Origin: Rhodospirillales bacterium
GTDB taxonomy: Bacteria; Pseudomonadota; Alphaproteobacteria; Rhodospirillales; 2-12-FULL-67-15
DNA: 32,559 nt
Direction: 5' to 3'
Assembly (NCBI GenBank): GCA_016872535.1
Contig: VGZQ01000034.1
Coordinates: 1 to 32,559 of the forward strand
Position numbers and translations under genes: made by a program. The notes below the pieces were generated by a model. The model was given only the letters and a program-made list of their open reading frames with translations. It searched no databases and had not been told where the DNA came from. This document shows positions 1 through 8,787 of this stretch, piece by piece. Each line of letters starts with the position of its first letter. Position 1 is the stretch's first letter.

Positions 1-1356
1 GATCCCGCCCAGCGCCGCAAGGCGGAGTTCTACCTGCGCCTGATCGCGGACGCGCTCGCGCCGACCAATTTTCCCTCCACGAACCCGAAGGTGCAACGCG
101 CGATCGCGGCCGAAAAGGGCGCGAATCTGGTTCGCGGCCTCGACCATTTCCTCGGCGATCTGGAAAAGGGCGAAGGGCGGCTTCGGATTTCGATGACCGA
201 CACCGCGGCGTTTCGCCTCGGCGAGAACATCGCGGCGACACCGGGCAAGGTGGTGGCACGCAACGACCTGATGGAACTGATCCAATACGAGCCGTTGACC
301 GCCGACGTCGCCAAACGCCCGCTCCTGGTGGTGCCGCCGTGGATCAACAAGTACTACGTGCTTGATCTGCAGCCGAAGAATTCGTTTCTGCGCTGGACGG
401 TGGAGCAGGGTCAGACGGTGTTCGTCATATCCTGGGTCAACCCCGACGCGTCGCTCGCCCACAAGAGTTTCGACGATTACCTGCGCGAGGGCCCGCTCGC
501 GGCCATGGACGCGATCGCCAAGGCGACCGGGGAAAAAGACGTCAACCTTGTCGGCTATTGCATTGGCGGCACCCTCGCGGCGTCGACCGCGGCGTGGTTG
601 GCGGCGAAGAAAGATCGCCGGCTTGCCTCGCTGACGCTGCTCACCACCATGCTCGATTTTACCGACGCGGGCGAACTCGCCGTCTTCATCGACGAGGATC
701 AACTCGCTCGGCTCGACGCGCACATGGACCGCAAGGGCTATCTCGACGGCCATCAAATGGCGCGGGTGTTCAATCTGATGCGCGACAACGACCTGATATG
801 GTCTTTCGTAATCAACAATTATTTCTTGGGGCGCGAACCGCCGCCGTTCGACTTGCTCTATTGGAACGCCGACAGCACCCGCATGCCGGCGATGATGCAC
901 AAGTTCTATCTGCGCAAGATGTACCTGGAGAACAAACTGATCGAGCCCGGCGCATTGACGTTGGCGGGTGTTCCGCTCGATCTCGGCCGCATCCAAATTC
1001 CGACTTACGTGCTGGCGACGCGCGAAGACCACATCGCGCCGTGGAAGTCTGTTTACGCCGCGACTCGCGTGCTGGGCGGCCCGGTCCGCTTCGCGCTTGC
1101 CGCATCCGGCCATATCGCCGGGGTCATCAATCCGCCAGCCGCGAACAAGTACGGCTTCTGGCTGAACACGCAGACGCCGAAAACCCCCGAAGCCTGGCTC
1201 GCGGGCGCGACCGCGCACGACGGCTCGTGGTGGACCGATTGGATGCGCTGGCTCGGCGAGTTCGCGGACGGCCGCCACCCCGCGCGCATTCCGGGCAAGG
1301 ACGGGCTCGAGGCCCTCGGGCCGGCGCCCGGCGACTACGTCAAGACGCGGGCCTGA
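1..1356 (+). CDS. phaC: Class I poly(3-hydroxyalkanoate) synthase, C-terminal part (5' end outside window)
   Basis: Polymerises hydroxyacyl-CoA into polyhydroxyalkanoate storage granules in the cytoplasm. The reading frame is already open at base 1 and encodes the family motif FYLRLIADALAPTNF, so the first ATG at 91 is internal. About 451 residues are present; class I synthases are near 600, so the N-terminal quarter is missing. The lipase-like box GYCIGGT holds the nucleophile Cys (fragment residue 187). Asp343 in the TREDHIAPW motif and His371 in ASGHIAGV complete the triad. The C-terminal region has the usual Trp-rich segment (GSWWTDWMRWL). The next gene starts 10 bases after the stop, so co-transcription is possible, although no functional link is obvious. 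Identification is firm; subclass I is inferred from the motif pattern and length. Confidence 0.95.
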   Translation, partial: DPAQRRKAEFYLRLIADALAPTNFPSTNPKVQRAIAAEKGANLVRGLDHFLGDLEKGEGRLRISMTDTAAFRLGENIAATPGKVVARNDLMELIQYEPLTADVAKRPLLVVPPWINKYYVLDLQPKNSFLRWTVEQGQTVFVISWVNPDASLAHKSFDDYLREGPLAAMDAIAKATGEKDVNLVGYCIGGTLAASTAAWLAAKKDRRLASLTLLTTMLDFTDAGELAVFIDEDQLARLDAHMDRKGYLDGHQMARVFNLMRDNDLIWSFVINNYFLGREPPPFDLLYWNADSTRMPAMMHKFYLRKMYLENKLIEPGALTLAGVPLDLGRIQIPTYVLATREDHIAPWKSVYAATRVLGGPVRFALAASGHIAGVINPPAANKYGFWLNTQTPKTPEAWLAGATAHDGSWWTDWMRWLGEFADGRHPARIPGKDGLEALGPAPGDYVKTRA

Positions 1357-1366
1357 GGCCGGCGCA

Positions 1367-3085
1367 ATGCAATCCCCGCGCGATCGCGACGAGGCGATGG
1401 AACTTGTAGCCGCGATCGGCCGCGATTTCGCCTCGACGCTCGACATTGACCAAACGCTCGGCGCCGCGCTGCGTCGCATCGCCAGCCACGTCGAGGCCGA
1501 GGCCGGCGCGCTTTTCATGCTCGATCCGAGCGGGACGAAATTGCGCTGCCATGCCTCGGTCGGGCCGGTCGATATCGTCGGGCTGACCATCGCCGCCGAC
1601 CAGGGCATTGCCGGCCGCGCGGTCAGCTGCAACGCCTGCGAAATCGTCCGCGACGTCAGCCGCGATCCCCAGTTCAATCGTTCGGTCGACGCGAAGACCG
1701 GGTTCACCACGCGCTCGATCCTATGTGCGCCGCTCAGCGTCAAGGACGAGCGCATCGGCGCGATCCAGCTCGTCAACAAGCGCGGCGGTGACGGCCTGTT
1801 CGACGACGACGATTTGCACCTACTCGAGGCGCTGGCATCCTCAGCCGCGCTCGCCATCCTGAATGCGCGCATGGCGGCCGAACTGGTCGAACAGGAGCGC
1901 GTCCGGCGCGAACTCGAGCTGGCCGCCGAAATTCAACGTTCGCTGTTGCCCGAGGCGCCGGCCGATGACTTTCCGGTTCACGGAATCAATCATCCCGCTC
2001 GCACCGTTTCGGGCGACTTCTACGATTTCTTTCCGCTGCCCGACGGGCGCATCTGCTTCGCCCTCGGCGACGTGTCCGGCAAGGGGATCAACGCCGCGCT
2101 TTTGATGGCCAAGGCGGCAAGTCTGTTCCGCTGCCTCGGCAAAACCATTCATCAGCCGGGCCGGTTGCTGGCCCGGATCAACGCCGAAATCGCCGAAACC
2201 GCGACGCTAGGCATGTTCATCACCATGATCGTCGGCATCTACGATCCGCGCACCGGATTGGTCCGGTTCAGCAACGCCGGGCACGAGCCGCTCCAACTCC
2301 ATTCGCCCGACGGAACGTTCGTCGAATTCGCGGCGGAAATGCCCCCGGTCGGCGTCGTTCCCGGCGAGCCGGACGAGTCGTTCCCCGAGGTCGCGGTTCC
2401 GCTCGGCGGAGGGGCGCTGTATGCGTTCACTGACGGTGTGACCGAGGGCTACGTCGATTCCGGCCGAGAACTCGGCCTCGACGGCTTGAAGGCGATGTTG
2501 ACCCGCGCACCGTCCGAATCCGTCCAACGGCGGATTTCACGGGTGGCGGAGTCCCTGACCGGTTCGCAGGCGGTCCTGCGCGACGACGTTACCCTGCTGG
2601 CCGTCGACGACCGCGTCGCCGCCGCCCGACGCGCCGACCGGTCTTCGCCCGCGTCGGCGGAACTTGATGCCGAGGCCATCACGGTCCTGAGTCTGCGAAC
2701 CCCGGCGGTGGCCGACCGGCTGCGTCTGATACGGGCGGTGGTCGGCGAGGCCAGTCGCTTGGCGGGCTGTTCCGACGGCGTCGCCAAGGACGTGACGCTG
2801 GCCGTCGACGAAGCCTGTCAAAACATCATTCGCCACGCCTACAAAGACATCCCCGACGGCGAGATCGTCGTTGAAATCATCCGCGATGGTAAAAAATTAA
2901 TCTTATTTCTCAAAGACTTCGCGCCCACGATCGATCCCAACACCGTTCGTCCGAGAAATCTTGAAGATATTCGGCCGGGCGGGCTTGGCACCCATCTAAT
3001 ACGGGAGATAATGGACGAGGTCGCATTTCTGGACCCGCCGTCGAACGGGGGCAACGTGCTGCGACTGGCGAAGCGGATTGCTTGA
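1367..3085 (+). CDS. GAF - PP2C (SpoIIE) phosphatase - HATPase fusion protein
   Basis: A 572-residue signalling protein. An N-terminal GAF sensor (about residues 15-170) is followed by a short helical linker (EQERVRRELELAAEIQRSLL). Next comes a SpoIIE-type PP2C Ser/Thr phosphatase (about 200-395) with the metal-binding motifs SGDFYDF, GDVSGKG and FTDGVTEG. The C-terminal RsbW/SpoIIAB-like HATPase kinase (about 435-572) has the N-box motif DEACQNIIRHAY and a GGLGTHLI glycine segment. Such proteins both phosphorylate and dephosphorylate STAS-domain antagonists. The next gene, 17 bases downstream, encodes exactly such a STAS protein, and the Mla transporter genes follow, so the likely target is that STAS protein. 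No transmembrane segment is seen, so it is probably cytosolic. The GAF ligand cannot be predicted. Confidence 0.9.
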   Translation: MQSPRDRDEAMELVAAIGRDFASTLDIDQTLGAALRRIASHVEAEAGALFMLDPSGTKLRCHASVGPVDIVGLTIAADQGIAGRAVSCNACEIVRDVSRDPQFNRSVDAKTGFTTRSILCAPLSVKDERIGAIQLVNKRGGDGLFDDDDLHLLEALASSAALAILNARMAAELVEQERVRRELELAAEIQRSLLPEAPADDFPVHGINHPARTVSGDFYDFFPLPDGRICFALGDVSGKGINAALLMAKAASLFRCLGKTIHQPGRLLARINAEIAETATLGMFITMIVGIYDPRTGLVRFSNAGHEPLQLHSPDGTFVEFAAEMPPVGVVPGEPDESFPEVAVPLGGGALYAFTDGVTEGYVDSGRELGLDGLKAMLTRAPSESVQRRISRVAESLTGSQAVLRDDVTLLAVDDRVAAARRADRSSPASAELDAEAITVLSLRTPAVADRLRLIRAVVGEASRLAGCSDGVAKDVTLAVDEACQNIIRHAYKDIPDGEIVVEIIRDGKKLILFLKDFAPTIDPNTVRPRNLEDIRPGGLGTHLIREIMDEVAFLDPPSNGGNVLRLAKRIA

Positions 3086-3102
3086 GGGAAGAGGAGGATC
3101 GG

Positions 3103-3435
3103 ATGAAGCACCGTGTGACGGAGAACGACGGGACGCTCGTCGTCGCCTTCGAAGGCGACGTCGACCTCAAGACGTCACCGGAAGCGCGCAAGGTGCTGCT
3201 TGAGACCGTTGCCCGCCACCTGCCGATAATTGTCGACCTCTCGGGCGTGCAGTACATCGACAGTTCCGGCGTCGCTTCGTTGATCGAGGCCTATCAAAAG
3301 GCGCGCAAGACCGGCCAGAAATTTGCCTTGGCGGCGGTAAGCGATAGCGCGTTGCGCGTTCTCAACCTCGCGCGCATGGACAAGGTCTTCACCATTTGCC
3401 CGAGCGTGGCCGACGGCCTCGCCAAGGTTCGTTGA
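3103..3435 (+). CDS. STAS-domain protein (anti-anti-sigma / MlaB-like)
   Basis: A 110-residue single STAS domain. ATG 3103 is preferred over an upstream in-frame TTG at 3082 because a GAGGAGG ribosome binding site lies just before it. The core motif YIDSSGVASL carries Asp53-Ser54-Ser55. Ser54 aligns with the serine phosphorylated in SpoIIAA and RsbV. It sits between a phosphatase/kinase fusion gene and mlaE. In Mla systems the STAS protein MlaB binds the ATPase MlaF and is required for transport, so by position this could be the MlaB equivalent, controlled by its upstream neighbour. An alternative is a conventional anti-anti-sigma factor whose sigma factor is elsewhere. Family assignment is firm; the partner is inferred. 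Confidence 0.88.
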   Translation: MKHRVTENDGTLVVAFEGDVDLKTSPEARKVLLETVARHLPIIVDLSGVQYIDSSGVASLIEAYQKARKTGQKFALAAVSDSALRVLNLARMDKVFTICPSVADGLAKVR

Positions 3436-3443
3436 TCTTTCGC

Positions 3444-4259
3444 ATGCCCGGCGATTCCGCCACGTCGTCGTTCGCCACCCGGGTCGAGAAAATCGGCCGC
3501 TCGGTCGTCACCGCGATCGAGGAAGTCGGCACCGCCGGGTCGCTGGTGGTCGAAAGCCTCTATTGGCTGGTGATGGGTCGCCGGCTGCGCCAGCCGGTCC
3601 GGCTGCCGTCGATCTTCCAGCAGATGATGGAGATCGGTATCCAGGCGATTCCGATCATCGGGCTGATGGCGGCAACCATCGGCATCATGCTGGCGATCCA
3701 GGGGATCCATACGCTCCGCATTTTCGGCGCGGAAACGCGCGTGACCATCGGCATCGCGCTCTCGATGACCCGCGAATTCGCGCCGCTGATCACCGGCATC
3801 CTGGTCGCCGGGCGATCCGGCTCGGCGCTCGCCGCGCGCATCGGCACCATGAAGATCAACCAGGAAATCGACGCTCTCTACGTCATGGGCATCAACCCGG
3901 TTCGTTTCCTGGTGGTGCCGGCGCTGCTCGGCACCGTAGTCATGGTGCCGTGCCTGACTTTCTTCAGCGACGTGGTCGGCTTGTTCGCCGCCGGCCTCTA
4001 CGTCAACGCCGAACTCGGCATATCCCTGGCCGGGTATTTTGACGAGGTGAAGGAGATACTGTCGACCGATGACTTGATGCACGGGCTCGCGAAAAGCGCG
4101 TTGTTTGCCGTTTTGATCGCGGTCATCGGCGTGGTCAACGGCGCGGCGGTGACCGGCGGCGCCGAGGGAGTCGGACGGGTGACGACCCGCGCCGTGGTTC
4201 AGTCCATTTCCGCGATCGTGGTCACCGACATGGTGTTCGCTTTCGTCGTGACCCGTTGA
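3444..4259 (+). CDS. mlaE: MlaE-family ABC transporter permease
   Basis: Inner-membrane permease of a phospholipid (Mla-type) ABC transporter, 271 residues, the usual family length. After an amphipathic N-terminus it shows several long hydrophobic segments and the conserved central stretch TREFAPLITGILVAGRSGSA followed by GTMKINQEIDAL, diagnostic of the MlaE/TrnD permease family. The ATG at 3444 is chosen because it follows the STAS stop by only 8 bases; a longer in-frame start would overlap that gene. mlaF and mlaD follow directly, giving the E-F-D order. It is expected to form a dimer with two MlaF subunits and six MlaD subunits. Direction of lipid transport cannot be told from sequence. 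Confidence 0.93.
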   Translation: MPGDSATSSFATRVEKIGRSVVTAIEEVGTAGSLVVESLYWLVMGRRLRQPVRLPSIFQQMMEIGIQAIPIIGLMAATIGIMLAIQGIHTLRIFGAETRVTIGIALSMTREFAPLITGILVAGRSGSALAARIGTMKINQEIDALYVMGINPVRFLVVPALLGTVVMVPCLTFFSDVVGLFAAGLYVNAELGISLAGYFDEVKEILSTDDLMHGLAKSALFAVLIAVIGVVNGAAVTGGAEGVGRVTTRAVVQSISAIVVTDMVFAFVVTR

Positions 4260-4273
4260 CGCCGCGCCCCGCC

Positions 4274-5104
4274 ATGAACCCGAACATCAATACCGACGTC
4301 AAGCTGATCGAGGTCGACAACCTCGTGACCCACTACGGCAAGCGCATGATCCTCAAGGGCGTCAGCATGGACGTGCGCGAGGGCGAGATCATGGCCATCA
4401 TGGGCGGCTCCGGCTCGGGCAAAAGCACCTTGTTGCGCCACCTGATGGCGCTCGAACGGCAGACCTCGGGCTTAATCCGCATTCTGGGGGAAGACGTTGC
4501 CCAACTCGGCCCGCGCGAGCTGGTGGAGTTGCGCAAGAAGACCGGCGTCGCCTTCCAAGGGGGCGCCCTGTTCAGTTCCATGACCGTCGGCGAGAACATT
4601 ATGCTGCCGCTCTACGAGCACACCGACCTCGATCGCAAGACCATGGAAATCATGGCGCGCATGAAGCTCGAAGTCGTCAACCTGGCCGGATTCGAGAACC
4701 TGATGCCGTCCGAACTGTCGGGCGGCATGATCAAGCGCGCGGCAATGGCGCGCGCCATCGTCATGGACCCGAAGATCCTGTTCTGCGACGAACCCTCGGC
4801 CGGGCTCGATCCGGTGGTTTCCTCGGCGCTCGACGATCTGATCCTGCGTCTGCGCGATGCCATGCGCATGAGCGTGGTGGTCGTGACTCACGAGCTGGAA
4901 AGCGTATTTAAGATCGCCGACCGCGTCACCGTGCTCGACCAAGGCAAGATTTTGTTTATCGGCACGGTCGCGGAGCTGCGGGCACATCCGAGCGAGCGCA
5001 TCCAGAACCTGCTCAACCGCCGGCCCGAGGACGCGGACCTCGACGTCGACGCCTATCTCACCCGCCTGACCGGCGAATCCGCCACCGGGACAGCCACCTT
5101 ATGA
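4274..5104 (+). CDS. mlaF: MlaF-family ABC transporter ATP-binding protein
   Basis: Cytosolic ATPase that powers the MlaE permease, 276 residues. Walker A is GGSGSGKST (residues 44-52), the ABC signature is LSGGM, and Walker B is ILFCDEPSAGLDPV with Asp172-Glu173; the H-loop His is in VVTHELESV. The C-terminal tail (NRRPEDADLDVDAYLTRL) is of the type seen in Mla ATPases, where it contacts the partner subunit. ATG 4274 is used; a TTG at 4256 overlapping the mlaE stop would add six residues and cannot be excluded. The stop overlaps the mlaD start as ATGA, indicating translational coupling. Confidence 0.93.
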   Translation: MNPNINTDVKLIEVDNLVTHYGKRMILKGVSMDVREGEIMAIMGGSGSGKSTLLRHLMALERQTSGLIRILGEDVAQLGPRELVELRKKTGVAFQGGALFSSMTVGENIMLPLYEHTDLDRKTMEIMARMKLEVVNLAGFENLMPSELSGGMIKRAAMARAIVMDPKILFCDEPSAGLDPVVSSALDDLILRLRDAMRMSVVVVTHELESVFKIADRVTVLDQGKILFIGTVAELRAHPSERIQNLLNRRPEDADLDVDAYLTRLTGESATGTATL

Positions 5105-6036
5105 AAGCAAGCCGTATCAACTACTTCGCGGTCGGGTTGTTCGTGATCGCCTCGATCGTCGGTCTGGTGGTGGCGATCGCTGTGCTCAGCGGGCGAACGG
5201 GCGCGACCGATCCCTATTATGCAATCTACCGCAACGTCACCGGCGTCAAGTTCGGAACCCAAGTGATGTACGAAGGCTATCCCATCGGTCAGGTCGAAAC
5301 CGTGACCCCGGTTCCCGAGGCCGGCCGCATGACCTTTCGCGTCGATTTCGCCGTCCGCCAGGGCTGGCGCATTCCCGAGGACAGCGTCGCGACCATCGCC
5401 GCGCCGGGCTTGCTTGCGGCCATCACCATCAGCATCCAGGCGGGCCAATCGGCGAACGCGCTCAAGCCCGGCGGCCAGGTCAAAAGCCAGGAAGCGGCCA
5501 ACATCATGGCGGTGGTGTCGTCGGTGGCGGGCGATCTCGGCCAGCTCGCCGAACAGAGCGTCAAGCCGCTGCTCGCCAACCTCAATCAAGTGACGACCGA
5601 AGTGCTTGCGATCCTCGAAAAGGACGGCAAGGGTCTGGTGCGCAACGCCGCCGCCATGATCGAGGATATCAACGCACGGGTTCCGGTCATCGCCGGCAAC
5701 ATTCAGGATTTCACCGACCGGATGAAAAAGAACAGCGAAGAAATCAGCGCGCTGCTCTCGCCCGAGAACCGCGAAAAGCTCGAGCGTACCATCGTCAACC
5801 TCGACAAGGCGGCTCATGAACTGGACCAGCTCGCCGCGCTCTCGCGCGGGTTGGTCGCCGACAATCGCGCCGACGTGCGCTACGTGATCGAATCGATCAC
5901 GCGCCACGTCGATTCGATCAATCAAAACCTGGAGGGCGCGGCGCGCAACATGTTCGAATTCAGCCGCCAGATCCGACAGAATCCGGGCCTGTTGATGGGC
6001 GGTACGCCGCCCAAGGACACGGCGCCCGCGCGCTGA
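5101..6036 (+). CDS. mlaD: MlaD-family MCE-domain substrate-binding protein
   Basis: Periplasmic lipid-binding component anchored by one N-terminal transmembrane helix (about residues 8-30). The MCE domain follows at about 38-120 and includes the typical stretches YRNVTGVKFGTQVMYEGYPIG and SVATIAAPGLL. The remaining 190 residues are mostly helical and may form a coiled-coil needle or tunnel. The protein has 311 residues, longer than E. coli MlaD (near 180) and closer to alphaproteobacterial and chloroplast-type MCE proteins. ATG 5101 overlaps the mlaF stop. MCE proteins form hexameric rings that pass lipid between membranes. The end is rich in Pro/Gly and has no second membrane segment. Confidence 0.92.
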   Translation: MKASRINYFAVGLFVIASIVGLVVAIAVLSGRTGATDPYYAIYRNVTGVKFGTQVMYEGYPIGQVETVTPVPEAGRMTFRVDFAVRQGWRIPEDSVATIAAPGLLAAITISIQAGQSANALKPGGQVKSQEAANIMAVVSSVAGDLGQLAEQSVKPLLANLNQVTTEVLAILEKDGKGLVRNAAAMIEDINARVPVIAGNIQDFTDRMKKNSEEISALLSPENREKLERTIVNLDKAAHELDQLAALSRGLVADNRADVRYVIESITRHVDSINQNLEGAARNMFEFSRQIRQNPGLLMGGTPPKDTAPAR

Positions 6037-6049
6037 GGAGCGATTCCCG

Positions 6050-6637
6050 ATGACATCCATCTTCCGACCGGCGCTGTTGTTGGCCTTCGCGCTCGCGGCC
6101 TGCGCCCAACCCGAGGTTCCGGCCGACAGCTATTATCGGCTTCAGGCGGCACCGCCGGCGCCGAGGGCGACACCGCTCCTCAAGGGTACGATCGAGGTCA
6201 ACCGCTTCAGCGCCGACGGCCTCGTCGCCGGGCGGCCGATCGTCTACACCGAGCCCGACCAGCCGCACCGGGTGCGGGAATACAACTACCATTTTTGGAT
6301 CGAGCCGCCGCCGGTTCTTCTGCGCGACCAACTGGTCGCCTTTCTGCGCGCCGGACGCATCGCCGACATGGTAACGACGCCGGAGGTGCGCGCCTCGGCC
6401 AATTACGTGCTGACCGGGCGGATCATTCGCCTCGAAAAGGTCGAGGGCACGAGCCCGCAAGGCGTGCTGGAAGTCGAGCTTGCGGTGCGCCGCGCCGACG
6501 GCCGCCTCGTCCTGCTCGAGGTCTACAAGGCAAGTGTTGCCGCCGACAACAATTCGGTCGAGGCGGCGGTGCGGGCGCTCAACAAGGCGCTCGATGCGGC
6601 CTACGCCCAGTTCGTCGCCGATCTCGCGCGCAAGTGA
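6050..6637 (+). CDS. ABC-type transport auxiliary lipoprotein (PqiC/YmbA-like)
   Basis: A 195-residue predicted lipoprotein of the ABC_trans_aux (DUF330) family. The signal peptide ends with the lipobox LAAC, so Cys18 should be lipidated. The YYRLQ motif just after the anchor is typical of the family, as is the late stretch about handling of repeated Ala-rich helices near the C-terminus. Homologues such as E. coli PqiC sit in the outer membrane and receive MCE protein complexes. Its place directly after mlaD suggests it docks this transporter to the outer membrane, in place of the MlaC shuttle and MlaA lipoprotein, which are absent from the window. The stop overlaps the next start (GTGA). Confidence 0.83.
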   Translation: MTSIFRPALLLAFALAACAQPEVPADSYYRLQAAPPAPRATPLLKGTIEVNRFSADGLVAGRPIVYTEPDQPHRVREYNYHFWIEPPPVLLRDQLVAFLRAGRIADMVTTPEVRASANYVLTGRIIRLEKVEGTSPQGVLEVELAVRRADGRLVLLEVYKASVAADNNSVEAAVRALNKALDAAYAQFVADLARK

Positions 6638-7968
6638 ACGCCCGGCGTCCTACCATTCCCGATTCCGGAAAGATCGTTCGTCTGACCATCGAAGGTCTGG
6701 GCGGCCTCGGCGACGGCATCGGGCGCCGTGAAGGCGTGCCGGTCTACGTGCCGCTCACGGCACCCGGCGACGTGGCCGACGTGCTGATCGGTAGCCCTCG
6801 TGGCGACGGGGTCGCGGGACGCCTGATGACGTTGGTCAAACCGGGCGCGGATCGCCGGCTTCCGCCGTGCCCCCATTACGGCGAATGCGGCGGCTGCGCG
6901 GTTCAGCACTTGGTCCCCGAAGCCTACGCCCGCTGGAAAGGCGGCCTCGTCGGCGACGCGCTCGCGCGCCAGGGAGTGACGGCCAAGATCGATCCAATGC
7001 TATCGCCGGCACCCGACGATCCGGCCGCGCTTCGCCGCCGCGCGACATTCGCCGCCGAAGCGCGCGAGGGCGCGGTCGCGACCGGATTCAACGCTCGCGC
7101 CACGCGGCGCATTGTTCCGATTGCGAACTGCCTGCTGTTGACGGAAAGGCTCAACCGGCTTCTACCGGCGTTGCCGGAGTTGATGGGCGCGTTTCTGGCG
7201 GCGGGCGAGCGCGGCCAGGCCGCGGCGACCGACGTGGACGGCGCGCTCGACGTGTTAGCGGTCGCCGCGCGCGAGCCGGGCGCACGCGCGCGTGCGCGCA
7301 TCGCCGACTTGGCCACCCGCCACGGCGTGGCGCGCGTTTCCTGGCGTGACGCCGATTCCGGCGCCCCTCCCGAAACCGTGGTCCAGCGTGCCCCCTGCCG
7401 GTTCATCCTCGGCGGCGCGGAGATGGAATTTCCCCCGGGCGGCTTTCTCCAGCCGAGCGCCTGGGGCGAGATGACCCTGCAACGGCTGGTGGTCGAAGGT
7501 ATGGGGCGCGCGCGTCGCGTCGCCGATCTCTTCGCCGGGATCGGCACGTTTTCGCTGCCGTTGGCCTTGGACCCCGACAATATGCGCCGGAAGGTCGCCG
7601 CATTCGAGCGCGAGCCGGGACTCGCCGAAGCGCTGCGCCGAGGCGCTAACCGCGCCTGTCTCGCCGGCCGGCTCTCGGTCACGGGCCGCGACCTCGATCG
7701 CCGCCCGCTGCTTGCGGACGAACTCGGCGATTTTGATGCGGTCGTGCTCGATCCGCCCCGCACCGGGGCCAAGGCGCAATGCCAGATCCTCGCTCGCGTC
7801 CGAGGCCTGCGTCGCCTCGTGATGGTGTCGTGCAACCCCGCCACTTTTGCGCGCGACGCCCGAATTTTGGCGGACGGCAGCTGGACGCTCGAGCGGGCGA
7901 CGCCGGTCGATCAGTTCCTCTATTCCGCGCATCTGGAGCTGGTGGCGATTTTTTCCAGACTCAATTGA
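6634..7968 (+). CDS. rlmD: RlmD-like 23S rRNA (uracil-C5) methyltransferase with Fe-S cluster
   Basis: SAM-dependent RNA methyltransferase of the TrmA/RlmC/RlmD family, 444 residues. The start is GTG 6634, overlapping the previous stop. An N-terminal TRAM RNA-binding domain (about 8-65) is followed by the 4Fe-4S cysteines Cys79, Cys85 and Cys88 (CPHYGECGGC) and Cys166. The Rossmann domain has the SAM-binding motif DLFAGIGTFSLPL and the DPPRTGAK motif. Cys400 in SCNP is the catalytic nucleophile and Glu435 in HLELV the general base. All key residues are present, so it should be active. RlmD makes m5U1939 and related enzymes make m5U747; which uracil this one modifies is not decidable here. Its last eight bases overlap the convergent regulator gene. 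Confidence 0.9.
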   Translation: MNARRPTIPDSGKIVRLTIEGLGGLGDGIGRREGVPVYVPLTAPGDVADVLIGSPRGDGVAGRLMTLVKPGADRRLPPCPHYGECGGCAVQHLVPEAYARWKGGLVGDALARQGVTAKIDPMLSPAPDDPAALRRRATFAAEAREGAVATGFNARATRRIVPIANCLLLTERLNRLLPALPELMGAFLAAGERGQAAATDVDGALDVLAVAAREPGARARARIADLATRHGVARVSWRDADSGAPPETVVQRAPCRFILGGAEMEFPPGGFLQPSAWGEMTLQRLVVEGMGRARRVADLFAGIGTFSLPLALDPDNMRRKVAAFEREPGLAEALRRGANRACLAGRLSVTGRDLDRRPLLADELGDFDAVVLDPPRTGAKAQCQILARVRGLRRLVMVSCNPATFARDARILADGSWTLERATPVDQFLYSAHLELVAIFSRLN

Positions 7969-8674
7969 TCGCCGGAGCGGGTTCCGCCAGATGGCGGAAC
8001 AGGCCGGGATCGCGGATAACCAGGACGCGGTGTTCAAACGCGATCAGGCCCTGGCGCCGCCACCGGCCGAGCTGTTTGTTGACGCTTTCGCGCGACATGC
8101 CGATCAACTGGCCGAGATCGCGCTGGCTGAGCCGACATTCGATCCGGAGGCCCTCTGGCGACGACCGGCCGTGATGATCGGCAAGCTGCAGCAGGCTGCG
8201 CGCGAGCCGGGGCGCGAGGCCGAGCGCCGAATCCTCCACCTTCTGGCCGGTGCGCCGGAGGCGCGCGCACAACGTCGTCATCAGCCGGATGGCGATGTCG
8301 GGATGGCCGGCGAGAAAAGGAATGAAGTCGCGCCGGTCGATGAACAGGATTTCGCACGCGTCGAGGGCGGTGGCATCGACCGAGCGCGCTTGGCCGTCGA
8401 GCAGCGCGATCTCGCCGAAAATTTCGCCGGGCTTGACGATGCCGAAGGCAAGCTCGCGCCCGCTCGCGGCGCGGGCCCCCAGTTTCACATGCCCGGCCAG
8501 CACCGCCATCATGCCGTTGCCGTAGTCGCCCTTGCGCCAGACCACCTCGCGCGCGGCGTAGCGGGTGACGCGGGCGAGCGCGAGCACCTTGTCGAGTTCG
8601 CCCGCCGTCAGGTTCGCGAACAGGAAATTGCGGGCGATCAGGGCGCGCCGGGATTCCCAACTGCCGTGTTGCAC
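7961..8674 (-). CDS. Crp/Fnr-family transcriptional regulator
   Basis: A 237-residue regulator: cyclic-nucleotide-binding fold (about 15-130, with KPGEIFGEIALLDGQARS as the phosphate-binding-cassette region), a dimerisation helix, then a winged helix-turn-helix (about 165-225). GTG 8674 is chosen because GGAGGAG lies six bases upstream; a longer start at 8704 lacks this. The recognition helix SRESVNK (Arg195, Glu196, Lys200) resembles that of CRP proteins binding TGTGA half-sites. The N-terminal cysteine cluster of FNR is absent, so it is not an oxygen-sensing Fe-S protein. A perfect TGTGA-N6-TCACA lies 114 bases upstream of its start, shared with the divergent transporter gene, so autoregulation is likely. 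Whether the ligand is cAMP is unproven. Confidence 0.9.
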   Translation of the reverse strand: MQHGSWESRRALIARNFLFANLTAGELDKVLALARVTRYAAREVVWRKGDYGNGMMAVLAGHVKLGARAASGRELAFGIVKPGEIFGEIALLDGQARSVDATALDACEILFIDRRDFIPFLAGHPDIAIRLMTTLCARLRRTGQKVEDSALGLAPRLARSLLQLADHHGRSSPEGLRIECRLSQRDLGQLIGMSRESVNKQLGRWRRQGLIAFEHRVLVIRDPGLFRHLAEPAPAIN

Positions 8675-8787
8675 CGCGTTCTCCTCCGCCTTTCGCACCC
8701 GCACAACGGGCGCCGGTCAATACCTTGAAAAACCTGGTTCCGGCCGACGCCAACGGAACGACGCTATTTTAGCGGAATTTCGCGAAT

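Noticed and set aside
5053-6060. 335-codon antisense frame over mlaD
   Set aside because: The mlaD reading frame has MCE motifs and ATGA coupling to mlaF; the antisense product is a shadow.
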